Part shown: positions 43,555 through 53,486 of the stretch, in pieces
How the letters are laid out: every line of letters begins with the position of its first letter
Numbering within the stretch: position 1 is the first letter of the stretch
Source: Streptomyces cylindrosporus
Lineage (GTDB): Bacteria > Actinomycetota > Actinomycetes > Streptomycetales > Streptomycetaceae
NCBI RefSeq assembly: GCF_022698165.1
Contig: NZ_JALDAY010000003.1
Location: 702,833 to 766,832, forward strand
DNA length: 64,000 nt
Direction of reading: 5' to 3'
Notes under the pieces: model-generated
Seen by the model: the letters and a program-made list of their open reading frames with translations, nothing else
Databases searched by the model: none
Told to the model about the DNA's origin: nothing
Program-made: the position numbers and the translations under genes

Positions 43555-44391
43555 ATGCCCGAAGGAGACACGGTCTGGCAGACCGCGCGGCGGCTGCACG
43601 AGGCCCTCGCGGGCAAGGTGCTGACCCGCAGCGACTTCCGGGTCCCCAAGTACGCCACGGCCGACCTGACCGGCCGCACCGTCCTGGACGTCACCCCGCG
43701 CGGCAAGCACCTCCTGACCCGCGTCGAAGGCGGCCTGACCCTCCACTCGCACCTGAAGATGGACGGCTCCTGGAAGATCTTCGAGAACGGCCGGCGCTGG
43801 ACCGGCGGTCCCGCCCACCAGATCCGTGTGATCCTCGGCAACGCGGACCGCACGGCGGTCGGCTACCGCCTGCCCGTCCTCGACCTCATCCGCACGGCCG
43901 ACGAAGCACGCGCCGTCGGCCACCTGGGCCCCGACCTCCTGGGCCCGGACTGGAACCCGGAGCTGGCCCTCGCCAACCTCCTGGCCGACCCTGCCCGCCC
44001 CCTCGGCGAGGCCCTGCTCGACCAGCGCAACCTCGCCGGCATCGGCAACATCTACAAGAGCGAGCTCTGCTTCCTCCTCGGCGCCACCCCCTGGCTCCCC
44101 GTCGGCGCCCTGCCCGCCGACCGCGCCGCCAAGCTGCCGGCACTCGCCAAGAAGCTCCTGGAGGCCAACCGCGAGCGCCCGGTCCGCAGCACGACGGGCC
44201 GCCGCGGCCAGGACCTCTTCGTGTACGGCCGCGCACCCCGCCCCTGCCTCCGCTGCCACACCTCGGTCCGTGTGGCCGACCAGGGCGACGGCTCCCGCGA
44301 GCGCCCCACGTACTGGTGCCCCAACTGCCAGACAGGCCCGGCCCCGAGCGCGGCCCGCCCCCGGGCGGCTCAACGCCGTACGACTAATTGA
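43555..44391 (+). CDS. nei: Endonuclease VIII-type DNA glycosylase (Fpg/Nei family)
   Basis: 278-aa bifunctional glycosylase/AP lyase for oxidised bases. The catalytic N-terminus is MPEGDTVW (Pro2 nucleophile, Glu3). The helix-two-turn-helix reads NLAGIGNIYKSELCF. The C-terminal zinc finger has CLRCH and WCPNC. MPEGD, not MPELPE, favours the Nei over the Fpg branch. It lies 98 bp downstream of lhr on the same strand, the mycobacterial lhr-nei2 arrangement. Confidence 0.92.
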   Translation: MPEGDTVWQTARRLHEALAGKVLTRSDFRVPKYATADLTGRTVLDVTPRGKHLLTRVEGGLTLHSHLKMDGSWKIFENGRRWTGGPAHQIRVILGNADRTAVGYRLPVLDLIRTADEARAVGHLGPDLLGPDWNPELALANLLADPARPLGEALLDQRNLAGIGNIYKSELCFLLGATPWLPVGALPADRAAKLPALAKKLLEANRERPVRSTTGRRGQDLFVYGRAPRPCLRCHTSVRVADQGDGSRERPTYWCPNCQTGPAPSAARPRAAQRRTTN

Positions 44392-44423
44392 CGACCCGTC
44401 AGAAACCCTCGTACCGTCCCCTC

Positions 44424-45188
44424 ATGACGGTCCAGGCGTACGACCTCACCGGACGCACCGCATTCGTCACCGGCGCGGCGGGCGGCATCGGCCGCGCCTC
44501 CGCCGTGCTCCTCGCCCAGGCCGGTGCCACGGTCCACTGCGCCGACCGCGACGCCCAGGGCCTGCACGAGACGGCGACCCTGATCAAGGACGCCGGCGGC
44601 ACGGCCCGTACCCACCATCTCGACGTCACCGACCGCGAGCAGCTCCGGCAGGCCGTCGCCTCCTGCGCGCGCCTGGACGTGATGGCCGCGATCGCCGGGA
44701 TCATGCACAGCAGCCCCGTCCTGGAGACCCGCGACGAGGACCTCGACCGGGTCCTGGACGTCAACTTCAAGGGCGTGCTGTACGCCTGCCAGGAGGCGGC
44801 CCGCGCGATGCTCGCCGGGAGCGTCCGCGGCAGCATCGTCACCATGGCCTCCGGCGCCATCGACACCGGCCGCCCCGGCCTGCTGTGCTACGGCGTGGCC
44901 AAGGCGGCCGTCGTCCAGCTGACGAAGACCCTGGCGAGCGAGGTCGGCCGGCACGGGATCCGCGTGAACGCGGTGGCGCCCGGCTGGACCCGCACGCCGA
45001 TGACGAACCACCACGAGGCCGAGGAGCAGGCGCGGACCGAGGCGCTCATGGCGCGGATGTCACCGCTGGGCCGGGTCGGCGAGCCGGAGGACGTCGCCCA
45101 CGCGGTGCTCTATCTGGCGAGCGACGCCTCGGCGTTCACGACGGGCCAGATCCTGCGTCCGAACGGCGGAGTGGCGATGCCGTGGTGA
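44424..45188 (+). CDS. Short-chain dehydrogenase/reductase
   Basis: 254-aa classical SDR. The cofactor motif is TGAAGGIG (about 15-22) with CADRD after beta-2. The catalytic Ser lies in MASGAID and the YxxxK is YGVAK. The usual NNAG is AIAGIMH. PG motif VNAVAPGWTRTPM follows. Asp after beta-2 suggests NAD(H). The substrate is unknown. The ATG at 44424 follows the nei stop by 32 bp. Its 3' end overlaps the convergent gene by 53 bp. Confidence 0.9.
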   Translation: MTVQAYDLTGRTAFVTGAAGGIGRASAVLLAQAGATVHCADRDAQGLHETATLIKDAGGTARTHHLDVTDREQLRQAVASCARLDVMAAIAGIMHSSPVLETRDEDLDRVLDVNFKGVLYACQEAARAMLAGSVRGSIVTMASGAIDTGRPGLLCYGVAKAAVVQLTKTLASEVGRHGIRVNAVAPGWTRTPMTNHHEAEEQARTEALMARMSPLGRVGEPEDVAHAVLYLASDASAFTTGQILRPNGGVAMPW

Positions 45189-45414
45189 CCCGGGCGGCCC
45201 GCCAGGCCGCCCGCCACCGCCCCGCGCCGACGGCTCCCGCGGCCCGCGCCTTGGGCACGCAGTGCACCGGCAGCAGGCTCAGCCCCCACCCTCCGGCGGC
45301 GACGGCCCCCTCCAGCACCCCGGCGCCGGGCACGAAGGCGAGCCGCAGCACGGCCCACCACCACAGCGCCCCGAGCCCCAGGACCACCCCCCGGCGGACT
45401 ATCGGCCGTGCCAT
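45136..45414 (-). CDS. Small hydrophobic conserved protein
   Basis: 92-aa protein with one or two hydrophobic segments (VVLGLGALWWWAVLRLAF, VAAGGWGLSLLPVHC). The WWWAVLRL and GGWGLSLLPVHCVP strings are ones I recall in streptomycete hypothetical proteins at this place. The ATG is at 45414. The last 53 bp lie under the SDR gene on the other strand. Function unknown. Confidence 0.65.
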   Translation of the reverse strand: MARPIVRRGVVLGLGALWWWAVLRLAFVPGAGVLEGAVAAGGWGLSLLPVHCVPKARAAGAVGAGRWRAAWRAARVTTASPLRRSDAGSGPS

Positions 45415-45583
45415 TCACCCACCACCTCCAGCCCGACGCCCGGGCCTGTCCGGCGGATCATGCCGTGGAAGCGGGGCGTGGCACGCCCGTCCGCCGGACA
45501 GACCGTAGGCCGCCTCGATCGCCCGCGGGCAGGGCGCACCGACGGCACACGGGCGCACCCCGCGACTCGGCACCGGGTGCGGG

Positions 45584-46054
45584 TCAGCCGTTCTCCGCCT
45601 GGAACATCCAGTGGTGCTTCTCCAGGTCCGCCGTGATCCCGATGAAGATGTCCTGGCTGACGGGATCCGCGTCCGCGGTCGCCGCGACCCGGTCCCGCAT
45701 CCGTCCGATCACCGCGCCCAGCGCGTCGACCAGCGTTCTCACCGCGTCCGCGTCCTTGATCCAGCCGTCGGGCACCGCCCCGATGCCGCTGCCGGAGGCC
45801 ACCGTCGAGGCGCGGCCGTCGGGCGGCACGCCCAGCGCCGACGCCCGCTCGGCCACCGTGTCGGAGTGGGTGCGCGCGCTGTCCACGACCTCGTCGAGCT
45901 GAAGATGCACGGAGCGGAAGCGCGGCCCGACCACGTTCCAGTGGACCTGTTTCGCGACGAGGGAGAGGTCGACCAGGTCGACGAGCGCGCCCTGCAGCGC
46001 CTCGGCCACGGTCTTCAGGTCCGCGTCGGACAGCGGGCTCTTCACGACGTACAT
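45584..46054 (-). CDS. dps: Dps-type ferritin-like DNA-protection protein
   Basis: 156-aa four-helix ferroxidase of the Dps group. The ferroxidase ligands are visible in KQVHWNVVGPRF and LDEVVDSARTHSDTVAERA. These proteins form 12-mers that store iron and protect DNA from oxidants. By position it matches DpsB of S. coelicolor. The ATG at 46054 has GGAG 7 nt upstream. An upstream in-frame ATG would add eight residues and lacks a site. Confidence 0.93.
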   Translation of the reverse strand: MYVVKSPLSDADLKTVAEALQGALVDLVDLSLVAKQVHWNVVGPRFRSVHLQLDEVVDSARTHSDTVAERASALGVPPDGRASTVASGSGIGAVPDGWIKDADAVRTLVDALGAVIGRMRDRVAATADADPVSQDIFIGITADLEKHHWMFQAENG

Positions 46055-46160
46055 CCGTATGCTCCGATCCCTGTGCACGGCCCCGAGTCGGCCTCTCCAC
46101 GATGCACGAAAGGTCTCGCCGCCGCCTCCCCAGGAGGCTCCAGGGCTCCAGGACGCACGA

Positions 46161-46213
46161 AGGCCCCGGCCGGCACCCCTCCGGTCTCCCGGAGAGGCCC
46201 CCGGCCGGGGCCT
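46161..46213 (-). terminator. Terminator downstream of clgR
   Basis: Perfect 13-bp arms 46161-46173 and 46201-46213, with a smaller nested hairpin (CTCCGG/CCGGAG) in the loop. It lies after the clgR stop and before dps. Confidence 0.8.
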
Positions 46214-46219
46214 CGCGCA

Positions 46220-46259
46220 CTTCTCAGCGCATCGTCGATCTTCTCAGCGCATCGTCGGT
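46220..46259. repeat. 20-bp tandem duplication
   Basis: CTTCTCAGCGCATCGTCG is present at 46220-46237 and 46240-46257 between clgR and its terminator. Confidence 0.85.
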
Positions 46260-46283
46260 TTCATGCGCACGCCGGCGTGAACG

Positions 46284-46652
46284 TCACGCGGCGACCACGT
46301 CCACCGCCTCGGCGGGCGCCTTGATGGTCACCCGTTCCGGTGGCACACCGGTCACCGAAACGGAACCCAGCATCGGACGAACCGGGGCCGGTGTGGTGGC
46401 CGCAGCAGACTGGGCCAGCTCGGCGAGGGCGAGCTCGTCGCTCACTTCTCGCATGAGCTCGGACATCCGTACGTCCAGCGCGTCGCAGATCGCGGAGAGC
46501 AGTTCGGAGGAAGCCTCCTTCTGCCCCCGCTCCACCTCGGATAGATAGCCGAGTGAAACTCGGGCGGACGAGGAGACTTCGCGCAGAGTACGGCCCTGGC
46601 GCTGGCGCTGCCGACGCAGCACGTCACCCAGCAGGCGACGGAGCAGAATCAT
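46284..46652 (-). CDS. clgR: ClgR-type XRE regulator of protease genes
   Basis: 122-aa DNA-binding protein. The helix-turn-helix is [27 protein letters not shown] (about 25-52). ClgR activates clpP and lon genes in actinobacteria. The C-terminus is VDVVAA; in S. lividans, ClgR turnover by ClpP is reported to depend on its C-terminal alanines, so the degron is visible here. The ATG at 46652 has GGAG 6 nt upstream. It sits 109 bp downstream of cinA in the usual pgsA-cinA-clgR order. Confidence 0.92.
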   Translation of the reverse strand: MILLRRLLGDVLRRQRQRQGRTLREVSSSARVSLGYLSEVERGQKEASSELLSAICDALDVRMSELMREVSDELALAELAQSAAATTPAPVRPMLGSVSVTGVPPERVTIKAPAEAVDVVAA

Positions 46653-46761
46653 CGGTGGCTCCCTCCTCGGACCGCGTAGCCGCATCCTTCACGCCCCACC
46701 GTACCGCCTCGCGCCGCGGCCGTGCGGGGAGCGATGTCGTGTTCACTCAGGGCTGCAAACA

Positions 46762-47307
46762 TCAAAACCCCCCGTTCTGTTCCGTATCCTGTGCCCGCTC
46801 ATTCCCGGTGTGTTCGCTCGCAAGCTCCGTCAGGAGCAGTGCGAGTACGCTCCGTACACTCTCCATACGAATTTCCGCGCGGTCGCCGTTCAACCGCAGG
46901 GCAGTGACTTTTCCGCCACCGGCGGAACCGGAATCCGCTCCGGCCGGCCCGTCGACGGCCACGAAAACCGTCCCCACGGGCTTTCCGTCCTGCGGTTCGG
47001 GACCCGCCACACCGGTCGTCGCGATGCCCCAGTCGGCGCCGAGCGCCTTGCGCACTCCGGCCGCCATCTGGGCCGCGACCTGCGGATCCACGGCTCCGTG
47101 CTCGGCCAGCAGGGTGGCGTCGACACCCAGCAGCTCGTGCTTCAGCTCGGTGGCATAGGCCGTCACCGAACCACGGAAGGCCTTGGAGGCCCCGGGGACC
47201 GCTGTGATTTCCGCCGCAACCAGCCCGCCGGTCAGCGACTCGGCGACCGCGAGGGTCCCGCCCTTCACTGTCAGTAGTCGCACCACGTCGGCGGCAGGGG
47301 AACTCAC
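46762..47307 (-). CDS. cinA: CinA-type nicotinamide-nucleotide amidohydrolase (C-terminal domain only)
   Basis: 181-aa PncC-type amidase that deamidates nicotinamide mononucleotide in pyridine-nucleotide recycling. Motifs are TLAVAESLTGGLVAAEITAVPGAS and the GIATTGVAGPEPQDGKPVGTVFVAV block. The N-terminal MoCF domain of full CinA is absent. The GTG start overlaps the pgsA stop by 4 nt. Confidence 0.93.
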   Translation of the reverse strand: MSSPAADVVRLLTVKGGTLAVAESLTGGLVAAEITAVPGASKAFRGSVTAYATELKHELLGVDATLLAEHGAVDPQVAAQMAAGVRKALGADWGIATTGVAGPEPQDGKPVGTVFVAVDGPAGADSGSAGGGKVTALRLNGDRAEIRMESVRSVLALLLTELASEHTGNERAQDTEQNGGF

Positions 47308-48026
47308 GCTTCCGTCTCCTCCAACGCGGCCTTGCGCTCGGCGATTCCCTGCCTGCGCAGCACAATGGCCTGTCTCACATAGTCAAGCCCGGTCACGACG
47401 GTCAGGACGACCGCCGCTGCCATCACCCAGAACCTCAGGGTGGCCAGCCATCCCGTCAGTGCCAGGACGTACATCCCGACGGCCACGCCCTGGGTGAGGG
47501 TCTTGAGCTTGCCGCCGCGGCTCGCCGGGATGACGCCGTACCGGATGACAAGAAAACGCAGGAGCGTGATCCCCAGTTCCCGGCCGAGGATGACGATCGT
47601 CACCCACCACGGCAGGTCGCCGAGGGCGGAGAGACAGATCAGCGCCGCGCCCATGATCGCCTTGTCGGCGATGGGGTCGGCGATCTTCCCGAAGTCGGTG
47701 ACGAGGTTGTAGGTGCGCGCCAGATGGCCGTCGAACAGGTCGGTGATCATGGCGATGGCGAAGGCCGCCCAGGCGAGCGAACGCCAGGCCGGGTCGTATC
47801 CGCCGTCGGCCAGCATCAGCGCGACGAAGCCGGGCACGAGGACGAGCCGGAGCATGGTCAGCAGATTGGCGACGTTCCACACGCTGGCCTGGTTGACGGC
47901 CGCGGCGGCCAGCTTCCCGCCCCGTGGGGACCGCGCCCCGCCCTGACCGTCGGAGGTGGCCGGGCCGACCGGCGAGGATTCCGCCTTGGAGGAGCCGTTC
48001 GCCGCCGATGCCGGCACTCCGGTCAT
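47304..48026 (-). CDS. pgsA: CDP-diacylglycerol-glycerol-3-phosphate 3-phosphatidyltransferase
   Basis: 240-aa membrane enzyme that makes phosphatidylglycerol phosphate. The CDP-alcohol phosphotransferase motif DLFDGHLAR with the later GKIADPIAD (96-121) has all the required Asp and Gly residues. About five membrane segments follow a 45-residue polar N-terminal tail. The start overlaps the rimO stop (ATGA) and the end overlaps cinA. Confidence 0.94.
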   Translation of the reverse strand: MTGVPASAANGSSKAESSPVGPATSDGQGGARSPRGGKLAAAAVNQASVWNVANLLTMLRLVLVPGFVALMLADGGYDPAWRSLAWAAFAIAMITDLFDGHLARTYNLVTDFGKIADPIADKAIMGAALICLSALGDLPWWVTIVILGRELGITLLRFLVIRYGVIPASRGGKLKTLTQGVAVGMYVLALTGWLATLRFWVMAAAVVLTVVTGLDYVRQAIVLRRQGIAERKAALEETEA

Positions 48027-49492
48027 CTGCCCGCCTCCTCACTACACGCGAGCGAGCCCTGCAGCGGCTCGGCCACCAGGTCGACACCTTCCGTACCGAC
48101 CACCTTGGCCTCGACGATACGGCCGACGCTCAGGCCTTCGCCGCTCGTGAGCAGCACCTGGCCGTCGGTCTCGGGCGCCTGGTGCGCCCCGCGGCCGTAC
48201 ACGCCCTCCTCGTCGACGGTCTCGACCAGCACGTGCACGGTCTCGCCCAGGCGCTCCTCGGCGCGCTGCGAGACGAGTTCCTCGGCGAGCCGGGAGACGC
48301 GGGCCAGCCGCTCGGCGACCACGTCCTCGTCCAGCTTGTTGTCGTACGTCGCGGCCTCGGTGCCGTCCTCGTCGGAGTAGCCGAAGACGCCGATGGCGTC
48401 CAGCCGCGCGCCGTTCAGAAACCGCTCCAGCTCGGCCAGGTCGGCCTCGCTCTCACCGGGGAAGCCCACGATGAAGTTGGAGCGCACGCCCGCCTGGGGG
48501 GCCTTGCTCCGGATGGTGTCGAGCAGTTCCAGGAAGCGGTCGGTGTCGCCGAAGCGGCGCATCGCGCGCAGCACGTCCGGGGCGGAGTGCTGGAAGGAGA
48601 GGTCGAAGTACGGGGCGATCTTCGGCGTCGAGGTCAGTACGTCGACGAGGCCGGGGCGCATCTCGGCCGGCTGGAGATAGCTGACGCGCACCCGCTCGAT
48701 GCCGTCGACCTCGGCGAGCTCGGGCAGCAGCGACTCCAGCAGGCGGATGTCGCCGAGGTCCTTGCCGTAGGAGGTGTTGTTCTCGGAGACCAGCATGATC
48801 TCCTTGACGCCCTGCTCGGCCAGCCAGCGCGTCTCGTTCAGTACGTCGCTGGGGCGGCGGGAGATGAAGGAGCCGCGGAAGGACGGGATGGCGCAGAAGG
48901 AGCAGCGCCGGTCGCAGCCGGAGGCGAGCTTGACCGAGGCGACGGGCGCGCCGTCGAGGCGGCGGCGCAGGGGCGCTCGGGGGCCCGAGGCGGGCGCGAG
49001 GCCGTCCGGGAGGTCCACCGGCGCGTGCCCGGGCAGGGCGACCTCGGCGGCGGACTCCTGGCGCTCGGCGGGGCTGATCGGCAGCAGCTTGCGCCGGTCG
49101 CGCGGGGTGTGGGCGGCGTGGATGCCGCCGTTCAGGATGGTCTGCAGGCGGTCCGAGATGTTCGCGTAGTCGTCGAAGCCGAGCACGCCGTCGGCCTCGG
49201 GGAGGGCCTCTGCGAGCTCCTTGCCGTACCGCTCGGCCATGCAGCCCACCGCCACGACGGCCTGGGTTCTGCCGTGCCCCTTGAGGTCGTTGGCCTCCAG
49301 GAGGGCGTCGACGGAGTCCTTCTTGGCGGCGTCGACGAAGCCGCAGGTGTTGACGACGGCGACGTCCGCGTCCTCGGCGTCCTCGACGAGCTGCCAGCCG
49401 TCCGCCTCCAAACGGCCTGCGAGCTCCTCCGAGTCCACCTCGTTACGGGCGCAGCCAAGGGTGACAAGTGCGACGGTACGGCGTTCAGGCAT
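48023..49492 (-). CDS. rimO: Ribosomal protein uS12 methylthiotransferase RimO
   Basis: 489-aa radical-SAM enzyme that methylthiolates an aspartate of uS12. The N-terminal domain has C14 and C50 ([25 protein letters not shown]). The radical-SAM motif is CDRRCSFC, and a TRAM domain is C-terminal. A streptomycete insertion of about 45 residues (Ala/Pro-rich) precedes the radical-SAM motif. ATG at 49492 chosen; a GTG ten codons upstream is possible. Start of the rimO-pgsA-cinA-clgR group. Confidence 0.94.
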   Translation of the reverse strand: MPERRTVALVTLGCARNEVDSEELAGRLEADGWQLVEDAEDADVAVVNTCGFVDAAKKDSVDALLEANDLKGHGRTQAVVAVGCMAERYGKELAEALPEADGVLGFDDYANISDRLQTILNGGIHAAHTPRDRRKLLPISPAERQESAAEVALPGHAPVDLPDGLAPASGPRAPLRRRLDGAPVASVKLASGCDRRCSFCAIPSFRGSFISRRPSDVLNETRWLAEQGVKEIMLVSENNTSYGKDLGDIRLLESLLPELAEVDGIERVRVSYLQPAEMRPGLVDVLTSTPKIAPYFDLSFQHSAPDVLRAMRRFGDTDRFLELLDTIRSKAPQAGVRSNFIVGFPGESEADLAELERFLNGARLDAIGVFGYSDEDGTEAATYDNKLDEDVVAERLARVSRLAEELVSQRAEERLGETVHVLVETVDEEGVYGRGAHQAPETDGQVLLTSGEGLSVGRIVEAKVVGTEGVDLVAEPLQGSLACSEEAGR

Positions 49493-49531
49493 GGGCTCAA
49501 GACTACTTTGTCTCACTGACACCCCACGTCG

Positions 49532-49560
49532 ACGGGGCTGGCGATCATCGCCGGCCCCGT
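49532..49560 (-). terminator. Terminator after the RodZ-like gene
   Basis: Arms of 14 bp (49532-49545 and 49547-49560) with one G-T type mismatch and a minimal loop, just past the stop at 49578. Confidence 0.75.
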
Positions 49561-49577
49561 GGGAACGCGCTTCGGAC

Positions 49578-50414
49578 TCAGCCGACCTGAGGGTCGCCCT
49601 TCGTATACGTCAGGCGCTCCACCGCGCCCGGCTGGAAGTCGTCCTCGATCTTCTTGCCGTTGACGTAGAGCTGGATGGCGCCCGCGTCGCCGAGGACGAG
49701 GTTGATCTTCTCGTTGTCCTGGAAGGTCTTGGAGTCGCCCTGCTTGAGCAGTCCGTCGAAGAGCAGCCGGCCGTTGTGGTCCTTGGCGGAGATCCAGCTG
49801 CGTCCGTCGGTGGCGCTGACCTGGACCGTCACCTTGTCCTGCGGCGCGGCCGCGATGGCGCTGTCGGAGGGATCGGACTTCGGGGTCTCGGAGGTGCTCT
49901 TCTTGGGCGTCGGCGAGGCGGACTTGCTCGGCGTGGCCGTGGAGCCCTCGGCCACCTGGTTCTTGGCACCGTCGTCCCCGCCCTTGAAGGCGGTGAATCC
50001 GACGAAGCCGACCACGGCGACGATCGCGGCGACCATCGCGGCGGTCCAGTTGGGCCCGCGCCGCTCGGGCCGGATGCGTTCGGCCTCGAAGAGGGGTGCG
50101 GCCGGGGTGGGTGCGGGGCGGCCGCCGTGATCGGCGTCGTACTGCGCGAGCAGCGGGGCCGGATCGAGGTGTACGGCCTTGGCCAGGGTCCGGATGTGAC
50201 CCCGTGCGTAGACGTCCCCGCCGCAGGGGGCGAAGTCGTCCGCCTCGATGGCGTGCACGATGGCGATGCGGACCCGGGTGGCGTTGGTGACGTCGTCGAC
50301 GGTCAGCCCGGCGTCGATCCGCGCCTGTTTCAGGGCACGGCCGACGGAGAGGCCGGTTGCCTCACGGTCGTCTTCGAACGGACGCTCGTCTTCAGGGGAG
50401 TTGCCGATGGACAC
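49578..50414 (-). CDS. RodZ-like membrane protein with helix-turn-helix and DUF4115
   Basis: 278-aa bitopic protein: a cytoplasmic HTH_25 domain (about 20-90, [27 protein letters not shown]), one membrane segment (about 125-145), a Ser/Thr/Pro/Lys-rich stretch, and an external DUF4115 domain (about 190-278). This is the architecture of RodZ, which links cell-shape or wall machinery across the membrane. It follows ftsK on the same strand. A GTG start is used. Confidence 0.88.
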   Translation of the reverse strand: MSIGNSPEDERPFEDDREATGLSVGRALKQARIDAGLTVDDVTNATRVRIAIVHAIEADDFAPCGGDVYARGHIRTLAKAVHLDPAPLLAQYDADHGGRPAPTPAAPLFEAERIRPERRGPNWTAAMVAAIVAVVGFVGFTAFKGGDDGAKNQVAEGSTATPSKSASPTPKKSTSETPKSDPSDSAIAAAPQDKVTVQVSATDGRSWISAKDHNGRLLFDGLLKQGDSKTFQDNEKINLVLGDAGAIQLYVNGKKIEDDFQPGAVERLTYTKGDPQVG

Positions 50415-50659
50415 GGGGGCGCCTTTCGAGCGTTTAAGCCACCTGTGCTGGAGGTTCAGTCTATGGGGGGTGCGAAAGGGTGGGGCAACCGGACGGTCGA
50501 GCTTGTTAGCCCATCGGTATGGCCGGACACGCCGATGGTCGGGTACGCGTTTGTCGCTTCCCTCAACTTGACGTACGCGGAAGGGAAACGGTTGCTCAAT
50601 GATCCCTTACGGGTGAGTCACGATCGAACACCGGTGGCCGCACCCGCTCCGGGCTTCTC

Positions 50660-53362
50660 TCAAGCCTCCCCGCGGATGAGCGCGAGCACTCCGTCCAGCT
50701 CGTCAGGCTTCACAAGAACGTCACGCGCCTTCGAACCCTCGCTCGGGCCGACGATGTTCCTGGACTCCATGAGGTCCATGAGGCGGCCGGCCTTCGCGAA
50801 GCCGACGCGGAGCTTGCGCTGGAGCATGGAGGTCGAGCCGAACTGGGTGGAGACGACCAGCTCGGCCGCCTGGCACAGCAGGTCGAGGTCGTCGCCGATC
50901 TCCTCGTCGATCTCCTTCTTCTGCTTGGTGCCCACGGTGACGTCGTCCCGGAAGACGGGCGCCATCTGGTCCTTGCAGTGCTGGACGATCGCCGCGACCT
51001 CGTCCTCGGTCACGAAGGCGCCCTGCATACGGGTCGGCTTGTTGGCCCCCATCGGCAGGAACAGCCCGTCGCCCTTGCCGATGAGCTTCTCGGCGCCGGG
51101 CTGGTCGAGGATGACGCGCGAGTCCGCGAGCGACGAGGTGGCGAAGGCGAGCCGGGAGGGCACGTTCGCCTTGATCAGGCCGGTGACGACGTCCACGGAC
51201 GGCCGCTGCGTGGCGAGCACCAGGTGGATGCCGGCCGCGCGCGCGAGCTGCGTGATGCGCACGATCGCGTCCTCGACGTCGCGCGGGGCGACCATCATCA
51301 GGTCGGCGAGCTCGTCGACGATCACCAGCAGGTACGGGTATGGCTGGAGCTCCCGCTCGCTGCCCTCGGGCAGCTTCACCTTGCCGTTGCGAATGGCCTC
51401 GTTGAAGTCGTCGATGTGCCGGAAGCCGTACGCCGCCAGGTCGTCGTACCGCAGGTCCATCTCCCGTACGACCCACTGCAGCGCCTCGGCGGCCCGCTTC
51501 GGGTTGGTGATGATCGGTGTGATCAGGTGCGGGATGCCCTCGTACGCGGTCAGCTCCACGCGCTTGGGGTCGACGAGGACCATCCGCACGTCCTCGGGAG
51601 TCGCGCGGACCATGATTGACGTAATGAGGCAGTTAATGCACGACGATTTACCGGAACCGGTGGCTCCGGCGACCAGGACGTGCGGCATCTTCGCGAGGTT
51701 GGCCATGACGTAGCCGCCCTCGACATCCTTGCCGAGCGCGACCAGCATCGGGTGCTCGTCCTCGGCCGCCGCCGCGAGACGGAGCACGTCGCCGAGGTTG
51801 ACCATCTCGCGGTCGGTGTTCGGGATCTCGATGCCGACCGCGGACTTGCCGGGGATCGGGCTGATGATCCGTACGTCCGGGCTGGCGACGGCGTACGCGA
51901 TGTTCTTGGCCAGCGCGGTGATCCGCTCGACCTTCACGGCGGGGCCGAGCTCGACCTCGTAGCGGGTGACCGTCGGCCCGCGCGTGAAGCCGGTGACGGC
52001 GGCGTCGACCTTGAACTCGGTGAAGACGTTCGTCAGCGAGGCCACCACGGCGTCGTTGGCCGCGCTGCGTGCCTTGCCGGGCCCGCCGCGTTCCAGGAGG
52101 TCGAGCGAGGGCAGCGCGTACGTGATGTCGCCGGACAGCTGGAGCTGCTCCGCGCGCGGGGGCAGATCGCTCGGCGCCTCGGGGGCGGGCTTGGTGAGGT
52201 CGGCGACCTCGACCTTCAGCTTCTCCTGCTTGGGCCGCGCGGCCGGGACGGGCGTCGGGGTGGGCGTGGTCTCCTCGCGGTCCCCGACGCTCACGCCCTG
52301 GGTGAGGTCGGCGACGATCGGCGAGGGCGGCATGCCGTGCAGGACGGCACCGTCGAGCGCGGCAGCGGCGGCCGCCGCGACGTCCACGGCGTCCATGGGG
52401 CGCGCCATGTCCGGCTGCGGCACCGCGGAGCGCCTGGGGCGCCCACGGCGCTTGGAGAGGGCCTCCTGCTCCGCGCCGTCGGGGTCGTACGCCTCGGGGG
52501 CGGCGGAACGCCTGCGCGTGCGCGCGGGCAGCGCCTCGCGCCACTGCTCGTCGTAGCGCTCGTCGTCCTCGCTGTACTCGTCGTACTCGTCGTCCCGGGG
52601 ATGGACGATGCCGAGCTTCACGCCGAGCAGCCGCAGCCGCTGCGGGATGGCGTTGACCGGGGTCGCGGTGACGACGAGCAGCCCGAAGATCGTCAGCAGC
52701 ACGAGCAGCGGTACGGCGAGGACGTCGCCCATGGTGTACGTCAGCGGGGTCGCCGCGCCCCAGCCGATGAGGCCGCCGGCGTCCCTTATGGCCTGCATGC
52801 CGTCGCTGCGGGCGGGCGCGCCGCACGCGATGTGGACCTGGCCGAGCACGCCGATGACGAGCGCCGAGAGGCCGATCACGATCCGGCCGTTGGCCTCGGG
52901 CTTCTCCGGGTGCCGGATGAACCGTACGGCGATGACCGCGAGCAGTATCGGCACCAGCAGGTCGAGACGGCCGAAGGAGCCGGTCACCAGGATCTCGACC
53001 AGGTCGCCGACGGGGCCGCGCAGGTCGGCCCAGGTGCCCGCGGCGACGATCAGCGCGATGCCGAGGAGGAGCAGGGCGATGCCGTCCTTGCGGTGGGCGG
53101 GGTCGAGGTTCTTCGCGCCGTTCCCTATGCCGCGGAACACCGCGCCCACGGCGTGCGCCAGGCCCAGCCAGAGGGCGCGTACGAGCTTGACGATGCCGCC
53201 GGTCGGGCTGGGGGCCGGCTTCGGCGGAGGCGCGGACTTCTTGGCCGCGGCTTTCCTGGCGGGCGCCTTCTTGGCCGGGGCCTTTTTCGCAGCGGCCTTC
53301 TTCGCCGGAGCCGCCGCCTTCTTCGCGGGCTGCTTCTTGGCAGCGGAGGGACGTGAGGCCAT
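50660..53362 (-). CDS. ftsK: DNA translocase FtsK/SpoIIIE
   Basis: 900-aa septal DNA pump. The N-terminus (1-55) is a Lys/Ala/Pro tail of repeated PAKKA units. Four membrane segments lie at about 80-235, then a disordered linker. The motor domain has Walker A GATGSGKSS (about 567-575) and Walker B LLVIVDELADLMM. The gamma DNA-reading winged helix is C-terminal (VSTQFGSTSMLQRKLRVGFAKAGRLMDLME). It clears chromosomes during sporulation septation. The ATG at 53362 (MASRPSAAKKQ) is preferred over an upstream frame extension. Confidence 0.94.
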   Translation of the reverse strand: MASRPSAAKKQPAKKAAAPAKKAAAKKAPAKKAPARKAAAKKSAPPPKPAPSPTGGIVKLVRALWLGLAHAVGAVFRGIGNGAKNLDPAHRKDGIALLLLGIALIVAAGTWADLRGPVGDLVEILVTGSFGRLDLLVPILLAVIAVRFIRHPEKPEANGRIVIGLSALVIGVLGQVHIACGAPARSDGMQAIRDAGGLIGWGAATPLTYTMGDVLAVPLLVLLTIFGLLVVTATPVNAIPQRLRLLGVKLGIVHPRDDEYDEYSEDDERYDEQWREALPARTRRRSAAPEAYDPDGAEQEALSKRRGRPRRSAVPQPDMARPMDAVDVAAAAAAALDGAVLHGMPPSPIVADLTQGVSVGDREETTPTPTPVPAARPKQEKLKVEVADLTKPAPEAPSDLPPRAEQLQLSGDITYALPSLDLLERGGPGKARSAANDAVVASLTNVFTEFKVDAAVTGFTRGPTVTRYEVELGPAVKVERITALAKNIAYAVASPDVRIISPIPGKSAVGIEIPNTDREMVNLGDVLRLAAAAEDEHPMLVALGKDVEGGYVMANLAKMPHVLVAGATGSGKSSCINCLITSIMVRATPEDVRMVLVDPKRVELTAYEGIPHLITPIITNPKRAAEALQWVVREMDLRYDDLAAYGFRHIDDFNEAIRNGKVKLPEGSERELQPYPYLLVIVDELADLMMVAPRDVEDAIVRITQLARAAGIHLVLATQRPSVDVVTGLIKANVPSRLAFATSSLADSRVILDQPGAEKLIGKGDGLFLPMGANKPTRMQGAFVTEDEVAAIVQHCKDQMAPVFRDDVTVGTKQKKEIDEEIGDDLDLLCQAAELVVSTQFGSTSMLQRKLRVGFAKAGRLMDLMESRNIVGPSEGSKARDVLVKPDELDGVLALIRGEA

Positions 53363-53486
53363 AGGTGTGAGATTACCGGTGGAGACGACGACGGACACGT
53401 GTGCCCACTGCTTCACCCGTTCGTGTCGCCCTTGGGTGAACGTGGAACTGACGCTTCCTCAACCGCAACTGTGCCGCGCGTGAACG

